Assembly: GCA_917880885.1 (NCBI GenBank)
Contig: OU862923.1
Coordinates: 29,217,770-29,281,769, forward strand
Direction of reading: 5' to 3'
From: Limnephilus marmoratus
Taxonomy: Eukaryota > Arthropoda > Insecta > Trichoptera > Limnephilidae
Length of the DNA stretch: 64,000 bases
This document shows, in pieces, positions 9,301 to 16,558 of this stretch (the first letter of the stretch is position 1; every line of letters starts with the position of its first letter). The notes beneath the pieces are model-generated. The model saw only the letters and a program-made list of their open reading frames with translations. It was not told where the DNA came from and made no database searches. The position numbers and the translations under genes were made by a program.

Positions 9301-9767
9301 GCTGAGGGCTTACCACAATGCTAGCCAGACAAAGGTAAAATATTTAGGATATCAATGTTTTTTTTGGATGTTGACAAATAGTAGCAGGTCTATTTACAAC
9401 AAACGTGACCTACTTTGTGAAAGTTCTAGAATTACAAATCGATTTGCATTTGCACTCAGATCTCAACAAAAGTCAGCCTTAACTTAATATTGGCTTCAAG
9501 TGATTCAAGTTGTAATAATATTTGTTATTTCAGGCGGACCAACTAGATTATAAGTGGATCGGTCTGGATCTCTACAAAGGCATAGTGGTCAACAACCGAG
9601 ACGCCGGAGTCCTGGAGCCCGAGATCTCTAAGATCAAGGCGCTGAAGTTCGCCACCGAGGCGGCCATCACCATTCTCCGCATCGACGACATGATCAGGCT
9701 TAACCCTGAACAGTCAGGCGGTCGGAGCTACGAGGATGCGTGCCACAGCGGCGAACTAGACGGCTAA
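113..9767 (+). CDS. CCT1: CCT1 / T-complex protein 1 subunit alpha, C-terminal half (5 exons)
   Basis: Spliced exons 113-365, 1071-1161, 7686-7878, 9194-9334 and 9534-9767 give about 303 residues ending in TAA. All junctions are AG/GT and the intron phases agree (1, 2, 0, 0). The protein is the alpha subunit of the cytosolic chaperonin TRiC/CCT, which folds actin, tubulin and other proteins in an ATP-dependent double ring. Visible landmarks, in order: the apical-domain block with TGGIDDLCLKYFVEAGAMAV, the return to the equatorial domain with DEMERSVHDALCVV and VVPGGG, and the terminal block LKFATEAAITILRIDD. In group II chaperonins the Asp of the HDAL motif is the ATPase aspartate; that assignment comes from family knowledge. 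The family is about 555 residues long, so roughly 250 residues lie upstream of base 1. The remembered match to human TCP1 is close along the whole length and fits alpha better than the other seven subunits. No frame damage is seen. Confidence 0.96.
553..955 (-). mobile_element. S1 non-autonomous element, near full length, minus strand
   Basis: On the minus strand it starts with GGCGGGTATGTGTACCGCCG near 950 and ends in a structured tail (572-643) followed by an A tract, seen here as the T-run at 553-563. The same 5' start and tail recur at 19543, 27935, 28975, 38573 and elsewhere. It has no coding capacity and no clear RNA polymerase III boxes. The tail is the one carried by LINE-A, which suggests mobilisation by that LINE. 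Confidence 0.8.
963..1037 (+). repeat. decayed P-family fragment
   Basis: It contains GGGCACTGTAACGCTATCCG followed by GAAACGCTGGCTAAAA. This aligns with the better copies at 20103, 35982 and 54323. The CTGATGA core is mutated (CTTATGG), so this copy would not be a functional ribozyme. Confidence 0.55.
1071..1161 (+). CDS. CCT1: CCT1 exon: apical domain, second part
   Basis: The acceptor is TTTTGTAG at 1070 and the donor GTGAGT at 1162. With one base carried in and two carried out, it reads GEESFDVKMIGEAAEVVQDL then VCDEELILIKG. The DEELILIKG segment is a strong CCT1 landmark. At 91 bases it is the shortest exon here. Confidence 0.95.
1245..3262 (-). mobile_element. LINE-B (RTE-like) fragment, interrupted by a solo LTR
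   Basis: On the minus strand the piece at 3262-2705 encodes part of a reverse transcriptase, including the catalytic RYADDTVLL motif, INKTKYM and LEAFEMWIYRRIL. The piece at 1600-1245 encodes the C-terminal tail (ISWMDRV, MRHPEKYEIL, GRRGPGRRTSWLKNLRQWF), ending in a GAAGAA-type tail seen as the TTC run at 1266-1282. The two halves are one element cut by the LTR at 1601-2700. A frameshift near 1490-1500 splits the tail. The 5' end is truncated: no endonuclease or early RT motifs are present. It is clearly dead. Confidence 0.85.
1601..2700. mobile_element. solo LTR, 1100 bp, with GTAT target duplication
   Basis: It begins TGTCAC and ends GTTACA, the usual TG...CA LTR ends, and is flanked by GTAT at 1597-1600 and 2701-2704. 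Removing the insert plus one GTAT brings the interrupted LINE-B reading frame back into register, which fixes both borders. No gag or pol is present, as expected after LTR-LTR recombination. An internal duplication (GGGCCGGCTTTCATCC near 2338 and 2394) is the only other structure seen. A 4-bp duplication would suit a Gypsy-type element; the family and strand are not resolved. Confidence 0.85.
3263..3788. other. intronic AT-rich stretch, nothing recognised
   Basis: Contains the short A/T-rich runs expected of an insect intron. I see no coding match, clear repeat border or inverted repeat. Confidence 0.5.
3789..3947 (-). pseudogene. LINE-C reverse transcriptase, last ~52 residues
   Basis: The minus strand reads a short C-terminal tail with RYNALPTQTKKI, NKFKTKVKIWL and a TAA stop at 3789-3791. 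The pattern xYNxLP followed by an FK...L helix is the usual end of jockey/CR1-type LINE ORF2 proteins. It is 5'-truncated and abuts, head to head, the plus-strand LINE at 3936. Confidence 0.65.
3936..5306 (+). CDS. LINE-C ORF2 fragment: reverse transcriptase, 456 residues
   Basis: One uninterrupted frame holds most of a non-LTR reverse transcriptase. It has an early block with SPIFKAGDKTDVKNYRPVAI, the DFAKAFDRVNHDIL motif, GIPQGSNLGPMLFLI near residue 146, and the catalytic FADD near residue 177, followed by thumb and C-terminal regions ending YALKILLKSHLPKC. The apurinic endonuclease and ORF1 are absent, so the copy is 5'-truncated. The ATG used is only the first in frame. The 3' UTR ends in an ATAATA tract at 5351-5372. 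The enzyme would copy element RNA at a nicked target, but this copy cannot nick DNA by itself. Confidence 0.9.
   Translation: MSKLTRVSPIFKAGDKTDVKNYRPVAILSALPKLFEKLICDKLSHQIAPFIGENQHGFLPKKSTITNLLNFSRLVATSLDSRHQTDVVYTDFAKAFDRVNHDILLRKMFKIGFDLPTLNFFSSYLKSRSQFVSINGYNSKKFQAQSGIPQGSNLGPMLFLILIDDIQNCVKNGKCLLFADDLKIMMEISCQQDCFKMQTDLDALSEWSLAIKLDFNTKKCVTMSFTRCKNIIVYDYKIKGETLSHVKSVKDLGVVFDPELTFSCHISQLTQSCYKLLGFIIRTCKQFDNQEAMLALFKGILRSKLEYASDVWAPYHQKYIDMLEQIQKKFLRYVYMRKHGTYPRFMHHIDLLEETDSVSLETRRKASLAILSFKIWNNFIDSPFLLGCYDLYVPDHYSRSRHHDLFKVPNGRTDVLAKHSMTRGVVLLNEIANHLDVSDCSLYALKILLKSHLPKC
5307..5372 (+). repeat. LINE-C 3' UTR with TAA-repeat tail
   Basis: A short 3' UTR followed by AATAATAATAATAAAATAAA at 5351-5370. 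It marks the 3' terminus of the element at 3936-5306. Confidence 0.7.
5446..5706 (-). pseudogene. LINE reverse transcriptase C-terminal fragment
   Basis: The minus strand encodes GWGSALSTHMDRLNIDKKGV, then ILKLPVRTPTEDLF and YNIQKLYAKNILFKI. This is the IWG...LQKK.LR...PT.ELF...I.QLY layout of the post-RT region in jockey/CR1 LINEs. It is truncated at both ends and belongs to a different family from the neighbouring 3936 element. Confidence 0.6.
5707..6032. other. intronic sequence without recognised content
   Basis: Nothing recognisable between the LINE fragment and the Harbinger target duplication. A near-palindromic CTCGACGGTCGAG sits at 6005-6017. Confidence 0.4.
6036..7572. mobile_element. 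PIF/Harbinger transposon, 1.54 kb, TTA target duplication
   Basis: Terminal inverted repeats AGTGCGCCTTCCACTGCGAG (left) and, read inward from the right, AGCGCGCCTTTCACTGCGAG differ at two positions. TTA lies immediately outside each end (6033-6035, 7573-7575), the 3-bp duplication typical of PIF/Harbinger. The left subterminal zone (6050-6360) carries many copies of GAGCGGAGCGGAC-like words in both orientations; the right zone (7420-7555) has CGCTC-rich words. The interior holds a broken HARBI1-like nuclease at 6431-6730 on the minus strand. No MYB-like second gene is visible, so the copy looks internally deleted and non-autonomous. Confidence 0.85.
6431..6730 (-). pseudogene. HARBI1-like nuclease fragment
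   Basis: The minus strand reads FENYFRVNRQQFHELMSLI, then TKIRKALSPQEKLAICFLIF. This matches the N-terminal helical region of HARBI1/PIF transposases (YFRM...F..LL..I, T..R.ALS.EEKLAI.LRFLATG). The frame diverges after LAICFLIF, where RFLATG is expected, and the DDE catalytic residues are absent. It lies inside a Harbinger element with matching ends, which strengthens the call. Confidence 0.7.
7573..7685 (+). other. end of CCT1 intron and acceptor for exon 7686
   Basis: The acceptor reads TTTTCCTTTAG ending at 7685. Two carried bases (GG) plus the first C make the glycine of IKG-PKAHSA. Confidence 0.85.
7686..7878 (+). CDS. CCT1: CCT1 exon: intermediate/equatorial hinge and ATPase motif
   Basis: It encodes PKAHSAASIILRGPSDTYCD, EMERSVHDALCVVKRVLEGK, KVVPGGGCVEAALSIYLENF and ATTL. 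ILRG, the HDAL aspartate and VVPGGG are the most conserved CCT landmarks in this half of the protein. The exon is more GC-rich than its introns. The donor is GTGAGT at 7879, phase 0. Confidence 0.96.
8592..8896. mobile_element. MITE with ATTCTCTAT-type inverted ends (copy 1)
   Basis: The left end GCCGAGCGATTCTCTATTTT is matched in reverse at the right end (ATAGAGAATCGATCGGC). An internal palindrome at 8624-8682 is built from CAAATCTGACAAGAGATCT facing its reverse complement. A second copy of the same ~290-bp body, about 85-90% alike by eye, lies at 11952-12228. No coding content. Confidence 0.65.
8905..9080. mobile_element. perfect 70-bp inverted repeat, probable foldback MITE
   Basis: Arms 8905-8974 and 9011-9080 are exact reverse complements over 70 bases, starting GGGCCTAGTCACTAATTTTT. 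The loop is 36 bases. No target duplication is obvious. It lies inside a CCT1 intron, so nascent CCT1 RNA would form a perfect hairpin here. Confidence 0.8.
9194..9334 (+). CDS. CCT1: CCT1 exon: equatorial domain
   Basis: Forty-seven whole codons: GSREQLAIAQFAQSLLVIPK, TLAVNAALDATDLVAKLRAY, HNASQTK. The acceptor is ATGTTTAG at 9193 and the donor GTAAAA at 9335. SLLVIPKTLAVNA followed by D(A/S)TDLVAKLR is diagnostic for CCT1. Confidence 0.96.
9335..9533 (+). other. CCT1 last intron (199 bases)
   Basis: GT-AG, phase 0, no repeat. Acceptor TTATTTCAG at 9533. Confidence 0.85.
9534..9767 (+). CDS. CCT1: CCT1 terminal exon and stop
   Basis: It encodes ADQLDYKWIGLDLYKGIVVN, NRDAGVLEPEISKIKALKFA, TEAAITILRIDDMIRLNPEQ and SGGRSYEDACHSGELDG, then TAA at 9765-9767. 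The unstructured tail after the equatorial domain is similar in length to other animal CCT1 proteins. Confidence 0.96.
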   Translation, partial: ADQLDYKWIGLDLYKGIVVNNRDAGVLEPEISKIKALKFATEAAITILRIDDMIRLNPEQSGGRSYEDACHSGELDG

Positions 9768-10075
9768 ACCACCAGAACAAATGTTTTTTAATCTCGGAAA
9801 TTATCGCTTAAGTATTTTAAATTTATGCGGATGAACTTATTCTTTGCATTTATTTCACACAATTACTCTTCAGCTTTTGCAACATCCAGTGATTTGAATA
9901 TTATTATGTTGGTGCTGTCAACATATTGTTATGATTTAATTTATATATTTTTTTAACTCGTCTCACAAGCTAATACGTATATGTAAGACAACATTTTAAC
10001 GCTCACAATATATGTATTCGTGTCACCGCTGTATTAAATATCATTTTTGACTTTATGTCAATTGATAAATAAAAA
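9768..10075 (+). promoter_or_regulatory. CCT1: CCT1 3' UTR with AATAAA signal
   Basis: An AT-rich 3' UTR of about 300 bases. A canonical AATAAA at 10068-10073 is followed by TTGTATTTTATTATCCTTG, a T-rich downstream element. No repeat is seen in it. Confidence 0.7.
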
Positions 10076-10149
10076 ATTTAACACCTATTTACAACACTTT
10101 TGTATTTTATTATCCTTGTATCCTAAAAATGAAATGCGTTATTGTATTC

Positions 10150-10459
10150 ATAAAATAAGCACAAGCCATTGGATAAAGTTAGAGTCACTTCAGATGTGCC
10201 CCGAGAGGATCTCAGGTGGAGTCAAACAAATGCCAAATCCACATTATTTATGCTTCAGATTTTTGGCTGCGAATGTTATGAGGCCATTGCAAGGATGTTT
10301 GAACCCTCGCGGTTTAATCCACAAGAAGAATCAGGCCGTTTCAAAAGTCAGAATAATAGAAGAGTCTGCATGAGAAGATTTATGAATGTGTGCCAAGACC
10401 GAGTAATTTGGCGGTCTGTCCCTGCCTACCCCTGCGGTAAATGGCGTGATGGTTAGTTA
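10150..10459 (+). pseudogene. LINE-B (RTE-like) 3' end fragment
   Basis: The end encodes SGRFKSQNNRR, CMRRFMNVCQDRVIWRSV and YPCGKWRDG followed by TAG. This is the C-terminus also seen at 24042-25435, where it ends YPCGKRRDG. The 3' tail is a short GTTAGTTAG run. The upstream 150 bases are too decayed to align with confidence. A G-MITE 1 sits directly on its 3' end. Confidence 0.6.
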
Positions 10460-10602
10460 GGGAACGTACCCATACTACGTGACCTGTTCGGGGGGGGGGT
10501 CTTCAAAATACCACGCTTGGTAAAAATGAGCGGCGGGTTGCTTAGGTTTTTGGTCACTGGGGGGGGGGGTTAAAAATTGGTCACTTAGTATGGGTACGTT
10601 CC
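10460..10602. mobile_element. G-MITE 1, copy 1
   Basis: Ends GGGAACGTACCCATACTACG at left and the reverse complement ...TATGGGTACGTTCC at right. G runs at about 10491-10499 and 10561-10569 lie on the same strand. TTA flanks the left end and TCA the right, so the 3-bp duplication is imperfect here. Non-coding. Confidence 0.75.
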
Positions 10603-11687
10603 TCAGGTCCGAGTCAGAAGTCTGCTACAGTAGTCCCAGGGAGAGGTTGTGTTTGAAGTCATTGTTCTGGTGTCTTCTATCTTTCGTTTTAATGTAAGAC
10701 ATATGAGAAGGAAGGGGATGATGTATGTACGATCTCTCTGGGACTGCTTATGTTGGCTGTCCCATTAATCTGAATGACGATAATATAATATTATCTACTC
10801 GAACGATTTTAGGCGTACGGCAAGTTTGCAAAACGTCTTGAGCGATCGCTCGCTATAATGTGCCAAATTTATACAACCTAAAAATAGATACACAGTGAAA
10901 TTGCAGTAATCAGTTTATGTTTCTACGTTAATATTTTGAGGAATTATAAAAAATATACTGAAAATCCATCACTCGATAGGCTATGGGAGCACATTGATTT
11001 GATTGTCTTGGGCCTTAGTCTAAAGAGGGTTTTCTGAATGTGAGACGTAATCCGGGTGATTATCATTGGGGCGGTGTTTTATCCATACAAATGCCAATTC
11101 CTCTCTGGATTCCCAATTTCCTGTCTGGATTTTGACGATACTGCCAATATTTTTTAATGACATATATTGACTACTGGCGTGTTGGTACATTTTGCATTAA
11201 GTTACTTGTAGGAGTTAGGACCCTCCAAAAACCCAAAATTAAAATTGCCAATTAAAAAACCAAAACTTATGCACAGAGTATTTTCTTCCAACACAGGTAG
11301 TAAAAAAAATCTTAAAATCGGTCCAGTTTTGGAGGAGAAAAATGTGGAACACAAAAATTCGATTTTGGTGTTAGGTATCAACAGTCAGGTGCAGCATTCG
11401 GGGGACAAAGCAACAGAGACAGCAACAGTTTGGGTTAAATACCTATTGTTCAAATTTCTTGGTGACAAGGTTTCCTCTTTGCCTGAGACAGACTGAGCTA
11501 TACGCATTAGGCGTTTTTCGTGCGTGGCCTACAAGTGTCACACAAAGTCATAATCTTCCTCTCCCTACAGTAGGATAGAGGGTCAGATCAATTAAGGAGC
11601 TGCCGTGATCACGCGGCTGGCAAGGTGACAGATCCCGTAAAAATAAATGACATTCCGTGCTCCTCCCCCTTTTTTTAAATTAACTCC
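10603..11687. other. intergenic, mostly unrecognised
   Basis: No gene seen. A stretch around 11310-11340 (AAAATCGGTCCAGTTTTGGA) resembles the AAAAATCGGTCTAGCCGTTT motif at 36873 and is probably part of a dispersed repeat. The 84-codon open frame at 11245-11496 covers it and has no recognisable protein. Confidence 0.4.
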
Positions 11688-12545
11688 ACACAGGAGGCCC
11701 TGAGAGAAATAATTTCCCTCAGGGCCTATGTCATCTTTGAAGAAGATGTGTGGAGGGTCTTTTTGGGGAGAGGAAGGAGTGAACATAGGTCTTGAAGAGA
11801 CCCATGTTGTAGGAGGAAGGAAACACAGAGGCCGGCAAATCGTTCCTCAGCCGAGCTGTTGAACTCAAGAACGAGTCGTAGAACCGACCCGTTCTCATGT
11901 GACTAATGTCAACCGTGTACATATGTTGGGCGCGTGTTTGGCTTGTTTCTCGACTAATCTGACAAGAGATCTATCTCGATCGACATAGATCTCGGATCAG
12001 AACTCTTGTCAAATTTGTGGGATTTTCTATCGCTGTTAAATGAATAAATAAGCATGCATACTTGCAGGAATGTGTGTTTAAAGCGACCTAAACTAACATA
12101 CGTGACAGCTCACAGCTGAAATTCTGACATCGGCCCGTAGAAAAAGCAAATAACAGCCATTGAAAATCACACAAATCTGACAGGAGATCTCGCGCGTTCC
12201 CACAAAAAATAGAGAATAGCTCGGCAGAGTGGCTGCCAATGTCACTTGCGATTTTTACAGGGTTAGCAGTTGTGTACTCTTAAAGTATCTACGGGCCCTG
12301 TACAGTACGCCCAGTTTCTGAGAGGCTAACAACTCTGGCTTCGATGGAGCCCTCATATCTGAGCTGGTCACACTTAAGAGTTACACCAAGCATATCGATG
12401 GAGGTCCTCTTCGGGAGATTGCTTCCTTTGAAGGAGACTAATTTTTCATTTCGATCCCTTTTAGATGTATCAGACATGACTGGGTCTTTGGGTACTGTCA
12501 TCCGTGTAACAATGAACCGGTGCACATGACAAGAGGTCATTGATG
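11688..12545 (-). mobile_element. LINE-A fragment, minus strand, with MITE replacing its middle
   Basis: Minus-strand coding remnants are KRTSIDMLGVTL, GSIEARV and YRARRYF (12240-12545), then RAQHMYTVDISHMRTGRFYD, NDLPASVFPSSYNMGLFKT and SFLSPKRPSTH (11731-11945), ending in the two-stem tail at 11688-11757. About 100 residues between KSQV and SRET are missing, and that interval is taken by the MITE copy at 11952-12228. Several frame breaks are present. Confidence 0.8.
11952..12228. mobile_element. MITE with ATTCTCTAT-type ends (copy 2)
   Basis: Same body as 8592-8896: TCTGACAAGAGATCT near the left, the landmark GTGACAGCTCACAGCTGAAA, and the right terminal ATAGAGAATAGCTCGGC. The left end is shortened where it meets LINE-A. 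Confidence 0.6.
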
Positions 12546-13325
12546 TAGAGGGGGAAGGGGGCTACGGCAGGAGAGGGGGGTCAAATAAAGACCATTATTA
12601 TTATTATTAAATATCACCTGGCTAGCAGATCACGGGGTATCAACTTCTCTCTGATGTGACAGGATTGTAGGACGCCCAAAAAAATGCTTTGAGCCTATAG
12701 CGTAATGTGATTACTATCATGAGTTCCATAAATTTCGCTTCGCAATGTTTAACATTACGAGACTACTGTTTAACATTGCAGAAGGAGATATTCTAAATAA
12801 TAGGAAAGTGGGGAGCCAAGCTAGTAAAAATTGGAATAGTTCTATTCCTTAATTAGAATTTTTCAATTTCTCAATTAGAACTACTAGACGTCCCACCCAG
12901 GGACTTCTAGTAGTAGGTCAGCCTGAAAATGAAATACGTCATACTGGTCACACCTGAGAATAAAATTTTAAATGCCAATCGCTATATGGGTAATGAAGTT
13001 TCCATTTCGTAGTATTGGAAGTAATATGTGTGTAGGTACATGATGTTTATTTCACTGATATTCACTTTCAAAGTTCTGTAAGCGATTGATGGCTATTGAA
13101 TTTCTTCAAAATGGCTGGGAATCTTCGACCAAGTAATGGTCTTTTCTCTTGGTATATACTTGGTCGATGCTGGGAATGCAAAAATGCAAAGTGGCCATTC
13201 CCCTCCCTGAGCGCTTTGAGGACTCATCCAAAATTAAATGTTTAGTTCTATGTATACATTTTAAATGTTAAAAAAATTCTCCTTTTATAATTAAAATTTG
13301 AGAAAAAAAACTTTAAAAATATTAT
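12546..13325. other. intergenic, no gene
   Basis: Contains a TTA run at 12595-12609 and a small hairpin (CTACTAGACGTCCC...GGGACTTCTAGTAG) near 12886-12918. Nothing else recognised. Confidence 0.4.
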
Positions 13326-14011
13326 TTGTATAGGCCGAACAGGCCCTCCATTGATATGCTTGGTGTAACCCTAAGTGACCAGCTCAGGTATGGGGGCTCC
13401 ATCGAAGCCAGAGTAAAGTTAGCCTCCCAGAAACTGGGCGTACTGTATAGGGCCCGCAGATACTTTAATAGTGCACAACTGCTAACCCTGTACAAATCGC
13501 AAGTGCGCCCCACGGTTGAATTTGGCAGCCACCTCTGGTCTGGAGCTCCAAAATACCTGAAAAATACCCTCGACTCTGTGCAGAAACGGGCATCATCTTA
13601 AAAGACGGATGGCAATCTTTAGAGCACAGGCGTCGTGTGGGAATGCTATCCTTGTTCTACCGGTATTACAATGGAAGATGCTCCGAGGAACTAGCATCAT
13701 TGATCCCTTCGGCACCGGAGCATAGTCGGGAAACACGCCAAACGCGTGCCCAACATTTGTACATAGTTGACATTTGCCACATGAGAAGAGGTCGTTTCTT
13801 CGACTCGTTCTTGTGTTCAACAGCTCGACTGTGGAATGATTTGCCGGCCTCTGTGTTTCCTCCATCCTACAATATGGGTCTTTTCAAGACCAATGTACAT
13901 TCCTTCCTCTCCTCAAAAAGACCCTCCACACAGCATCCCAGATGACATAGGCCCTGAGGGAAATTATTTTCCTCAAGGCCTCCTGTGTGGAGTTAATGTA
14001 AAAAAAAAAAT
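13326..14011 (+). mobile_element. LINE-A, longest single C-terminal copy, plus strand
   Basis: Codes for RPSIDMLGVTLSDQLRYGGS, YRARRYFNSAQLLTLYKSQV and GSHLWSGAPKYLKNTLDSVQ. A small deletion then breaks the frame near 13590, after which LFYRYYNGRCSEELASLIPS, FFDSFLCSTARLWNDLPASV and YNMGLFKTNVHSFLSSKRPS follow. The 3' UTR folds into the nested hairpin at 13924-13992 and ends in an A tract. It is the end of a jockey/CR1-like reverse transcriptase; the catalytic core is missing (5' truncation). Confidence 0.85.
13924..13992 (+). repeat. LINE-A two-stem 3' tail (reference copy)
   Basis: Outer stem CTCCACACAG (13924-13933) with CTGTGTGGAG (13983-13992). Inner stem GGCCCTGAGGGAAAT with ATTTTCCTCAAGGCC (13950-13980). 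An A-rich tail follows. At least a dozen more copies in both orientations lie in this window, attached to LINE-A and to S1. Confidence 0.8.
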
Positions 14012-14024
14012 CCGTTTATACACA

Positions 14025-14350
14025 TTTTTTAAATTTATTTTTTTATATGAATACCACAAGAGTCCCAGCTGCTCCGGTCTCGAGCCAGTGAGACTACAGC
14101 ATCCCCAGTTGGGGTGTAATGTGAGGCTGAACGTAGAGGGGAGGGGAAGGAAAGTGGGGAAATACCTGACTATTCAGATCTGGTCACTAAACACGGCTAA
14201 AGTCATTTCAAGCAACCTTTGAATTCTGAATGGTGGTGTTACTGAGAGTATCTTCTATTCTGGAACGTGCTGCAAATATATTATTTTTAAATTAATTAAT
14301 TGCAAAGTAACACAAATTAATCAAATAAAATTACACGTCTGGCTGTCAAA
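14025..14350 (-). mobile_element. S2 SINE, minus strand
   Basis: Body landmarks match 55495-55899: the 3' end (ATACCACAAGAGTCCCAGCT side), CCCAGTTGGGG, CTATTCAGATCTGGTCACTA, and the 5' end near CTGTCAAATGG. The tRNA-like head is largely missing between 14300 and 14340. Confidence 0.7.
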
Positions 14351-15640
14351 TGGTAGATAGGTACATTGAAAAATTTGTTACTAAAAATACTTTGATTCCA
14401 ATACACAAGTAAATTTTTAGAAAAAAAAATCATGTGTGCAGTTCGCACGCGGTAGAAGTGAGACCTTCAAAAAACTAAACTTCGAGAGAATGACGAATGC
14501 TTAGTATCAGGAGTAGGATAATTGTAGGGTTTATTTATTATAATATTGTTACCAAGTTCCAAAATTATTTTTTTCTACGAAGCACCTCACAAAAAGGACC
14601 CGAGAACCGAGGGGCTAAATCCTGTAAATGTACATATATGTTTGTCTCTTTTTAGTGTAGCTCGTTTCCGTTTCATCGAGTTTCAAATCACAATGGTGCT
14701 AAAGAAGTTTTCACTTCAATAAAATATTTAAACAAATGGTTTTAAAGTTATACTAACACAAATACAGATTCCCAATTTTTGGTACAGCCCAGAGGTGGTT
14801 TCCAAATTCAACTGTCTAACATATTTGACATTTGTATAGGGTCAGAAGCTGTAAAAAATTTTAGAGCTTTACAAAACACCAGATTTATTGACTTCTATTA
14901 TATTGATCCTCAAACCTGGTCGCCTTTTTACAAAGCCTGTATTTATTCGTATGTACCATATTGGTTGATGGCGACTGTAATAAATTTGTTTGTGCAAAAA
15001 CATTTACAAAACTTTTATTTATGTACCATTTCAGCCACAGTGGCGACTGTAATAGATTAGCTTTTGTTTGTGCAAAAACATTTACAAAGCCTGTACCATT
15101 TCCGGTAACTGGTACTAAGGTTAACTGGTTAAGGGGTCTTAATATTTTTTAGGACATCATCTGTAAAGCAGTTTTCTAAAGTTCACAAGCGCAACAAACA
15201 ACACGCAGGCTGCTACCTTTATTATTTAAAAATCCTTTTCAATTCAATACTTATATATTTAAATATAATAAGTACCTGAATTTAATAAATAACTTATTAC
15301 GAGTGTTATAAGATTGGTAAGGTAAAAGTAAAATAACATTGAAGAAGTAAAATAACATTATTTAAAATTCCATTAATGCAGAAATATGCTCAATAATAAT
15401 GAATAAAAAACAGGATATTGTAGCATAAAAAACAAAACATTCGAATTTATTAATCTTCACTAGGCGCGTTTTCGGCAAATGAATGATATTATGTATTATA
15501 ATTGATGATTTTTTTTTAAATAGCCCATTGCCTAACCTAACGTAACCTATAAGCAAGTTTTTTTTCATAATTTTTAATGACTTCAAAGGACTGATGAAGT
15601 TGAATTATTGTCCGGTCACCTTTTAAAACACGAAATATCT
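14351..15640. other. intergenic AT-rich DNA with a small tandem duplication
   Basis: The word GGCGACTGTAATA followed by GTGCAAAAACATTTACAAA occurs at about 14968-15010 and again at 15042-15085, a roughly 75-base direct duplication. No gene or TE border is recognised. Confidence 0.4.
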
Positions 15641-16362
15641 TTGTTTGAATTTACGCGGCAAAAGCGTCGGCGTCGTATCGAACCAATAGCGACCCACGAT
15701 AGCTTTCTCTATTCTTCTTACCGAAGTATCTTGTGTCTCACACTGTCACTTAAAAGTTCGCATTGGCTCCGTCTCCAAACATTTCTTTTCTTCAGTTATT
15801 TTCGAGCTGTCGTGGCGGGAGCTTGTGTCGTTCGATTTCTCAATTAGCGTTATGTTTACTTTTTTTATTCTGACGTAAACTAACACAGTTTCTCGAAAAA
15901 CATCGCCGTGTTGTGTGCGCGCTTGGTCCTCCTCTCGCAAACTTCGGTTATGCCCAAACATAAAAAAATAACAAAAAAGTTGTGAGATCATTTCTTAAAA
16001 TAAACAAAACGTCGAACCCGATAATACTACAACAGGTAGAGTGCCAAATTAACGCTACTCTGTATTGTACAATAAGTTTTTAACGTCGCACGAAGACTTT
16101 TTTTATAATCAAATCATTTAGAAATTGATTAGAAGTTTTTCGTAAACTGTCTGAGACGTGCTTAAAAGTAGGTACCTACTTCTAAAAAAAATTTACAAGT
16201 TTTGCGTGCGACTTTTTTTCGTGTGTTGTGTGCCTGTCAAAAGTGTTATCATAACTTGTGTGGCGGTAAAATGTAAATTCTTCGAGTGTTGCCAGTGTAA
16301 ATTTGACGAGTTCTTGTCTAGTGGAAGTGTTTTGATGAGCAGGCTGGTCTGAATCCAGGATA
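15641..16362 (+). promoter_or_regulatory. FER: presumed FER 5' flank and 5' UTR
   Basis: Repeat-free stretch directly upstream of the FER start codon. A TCAGTT initiator-like hexamer lies at 15792-15797, matching the arthropod TCAKTY initiator, but one hexamer is weak evidence. In-frame stops TGA TGA at 16333-16338 precede the ATG, so the leader is non-coding in this frame. The true transcription start and any upstream non-coding exon are not determined. Confidence 0.3.
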
Positions 16363-16558
16363 ATGGGGTTCTCTCCCACCCTGCAGGGCAGGGCGGCCCA
16401 CGAAGCGTTGATAGCGCGGCAGGACGCCGAGATCCGCCTCCTCGAGAACATAAAGCGGTGCCTGGCGAACAAGGTCAAGTGCGACAAGGAATATGCCTCC
16501 GCTCTGTCGTCCGTGGCCACGCAGGGGCAGAAGTTGGAGAAGTGCGAGGAACTTTCAG
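16363..16558 (+). CDS. FER: FER exon with start codon
   Basis: ATG at 16363 is the first after in-frame TGA TGA at 16333-16338. The exon has 65 codons plus one base. The donor is AG|GTACCT at 16559. The coding part is noticeably more GC-rich than the sequence either side. Confidence 0.8.

Noticed and set aside
113..9767. Another CCT subunit or HSP60
   Set aside because: GIDDLCLKYFVEAGAMAVRR, DEELILIKG and the S-L-L-V-I-P-K-T-L-A-V-N-A block fit the alpha subunit best among those I know.
12886..12918. Small hairpin as a microRNA precursor
   Set aside because: Stem of only ~13 bp with a short loop; too short for a pre-miRNA.
15362..15991. Small minus- and plus-strand frames upstream of FER
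   Set aside because: No conservation or domain; more likely promoter/5' UTR and intergenic sequence.
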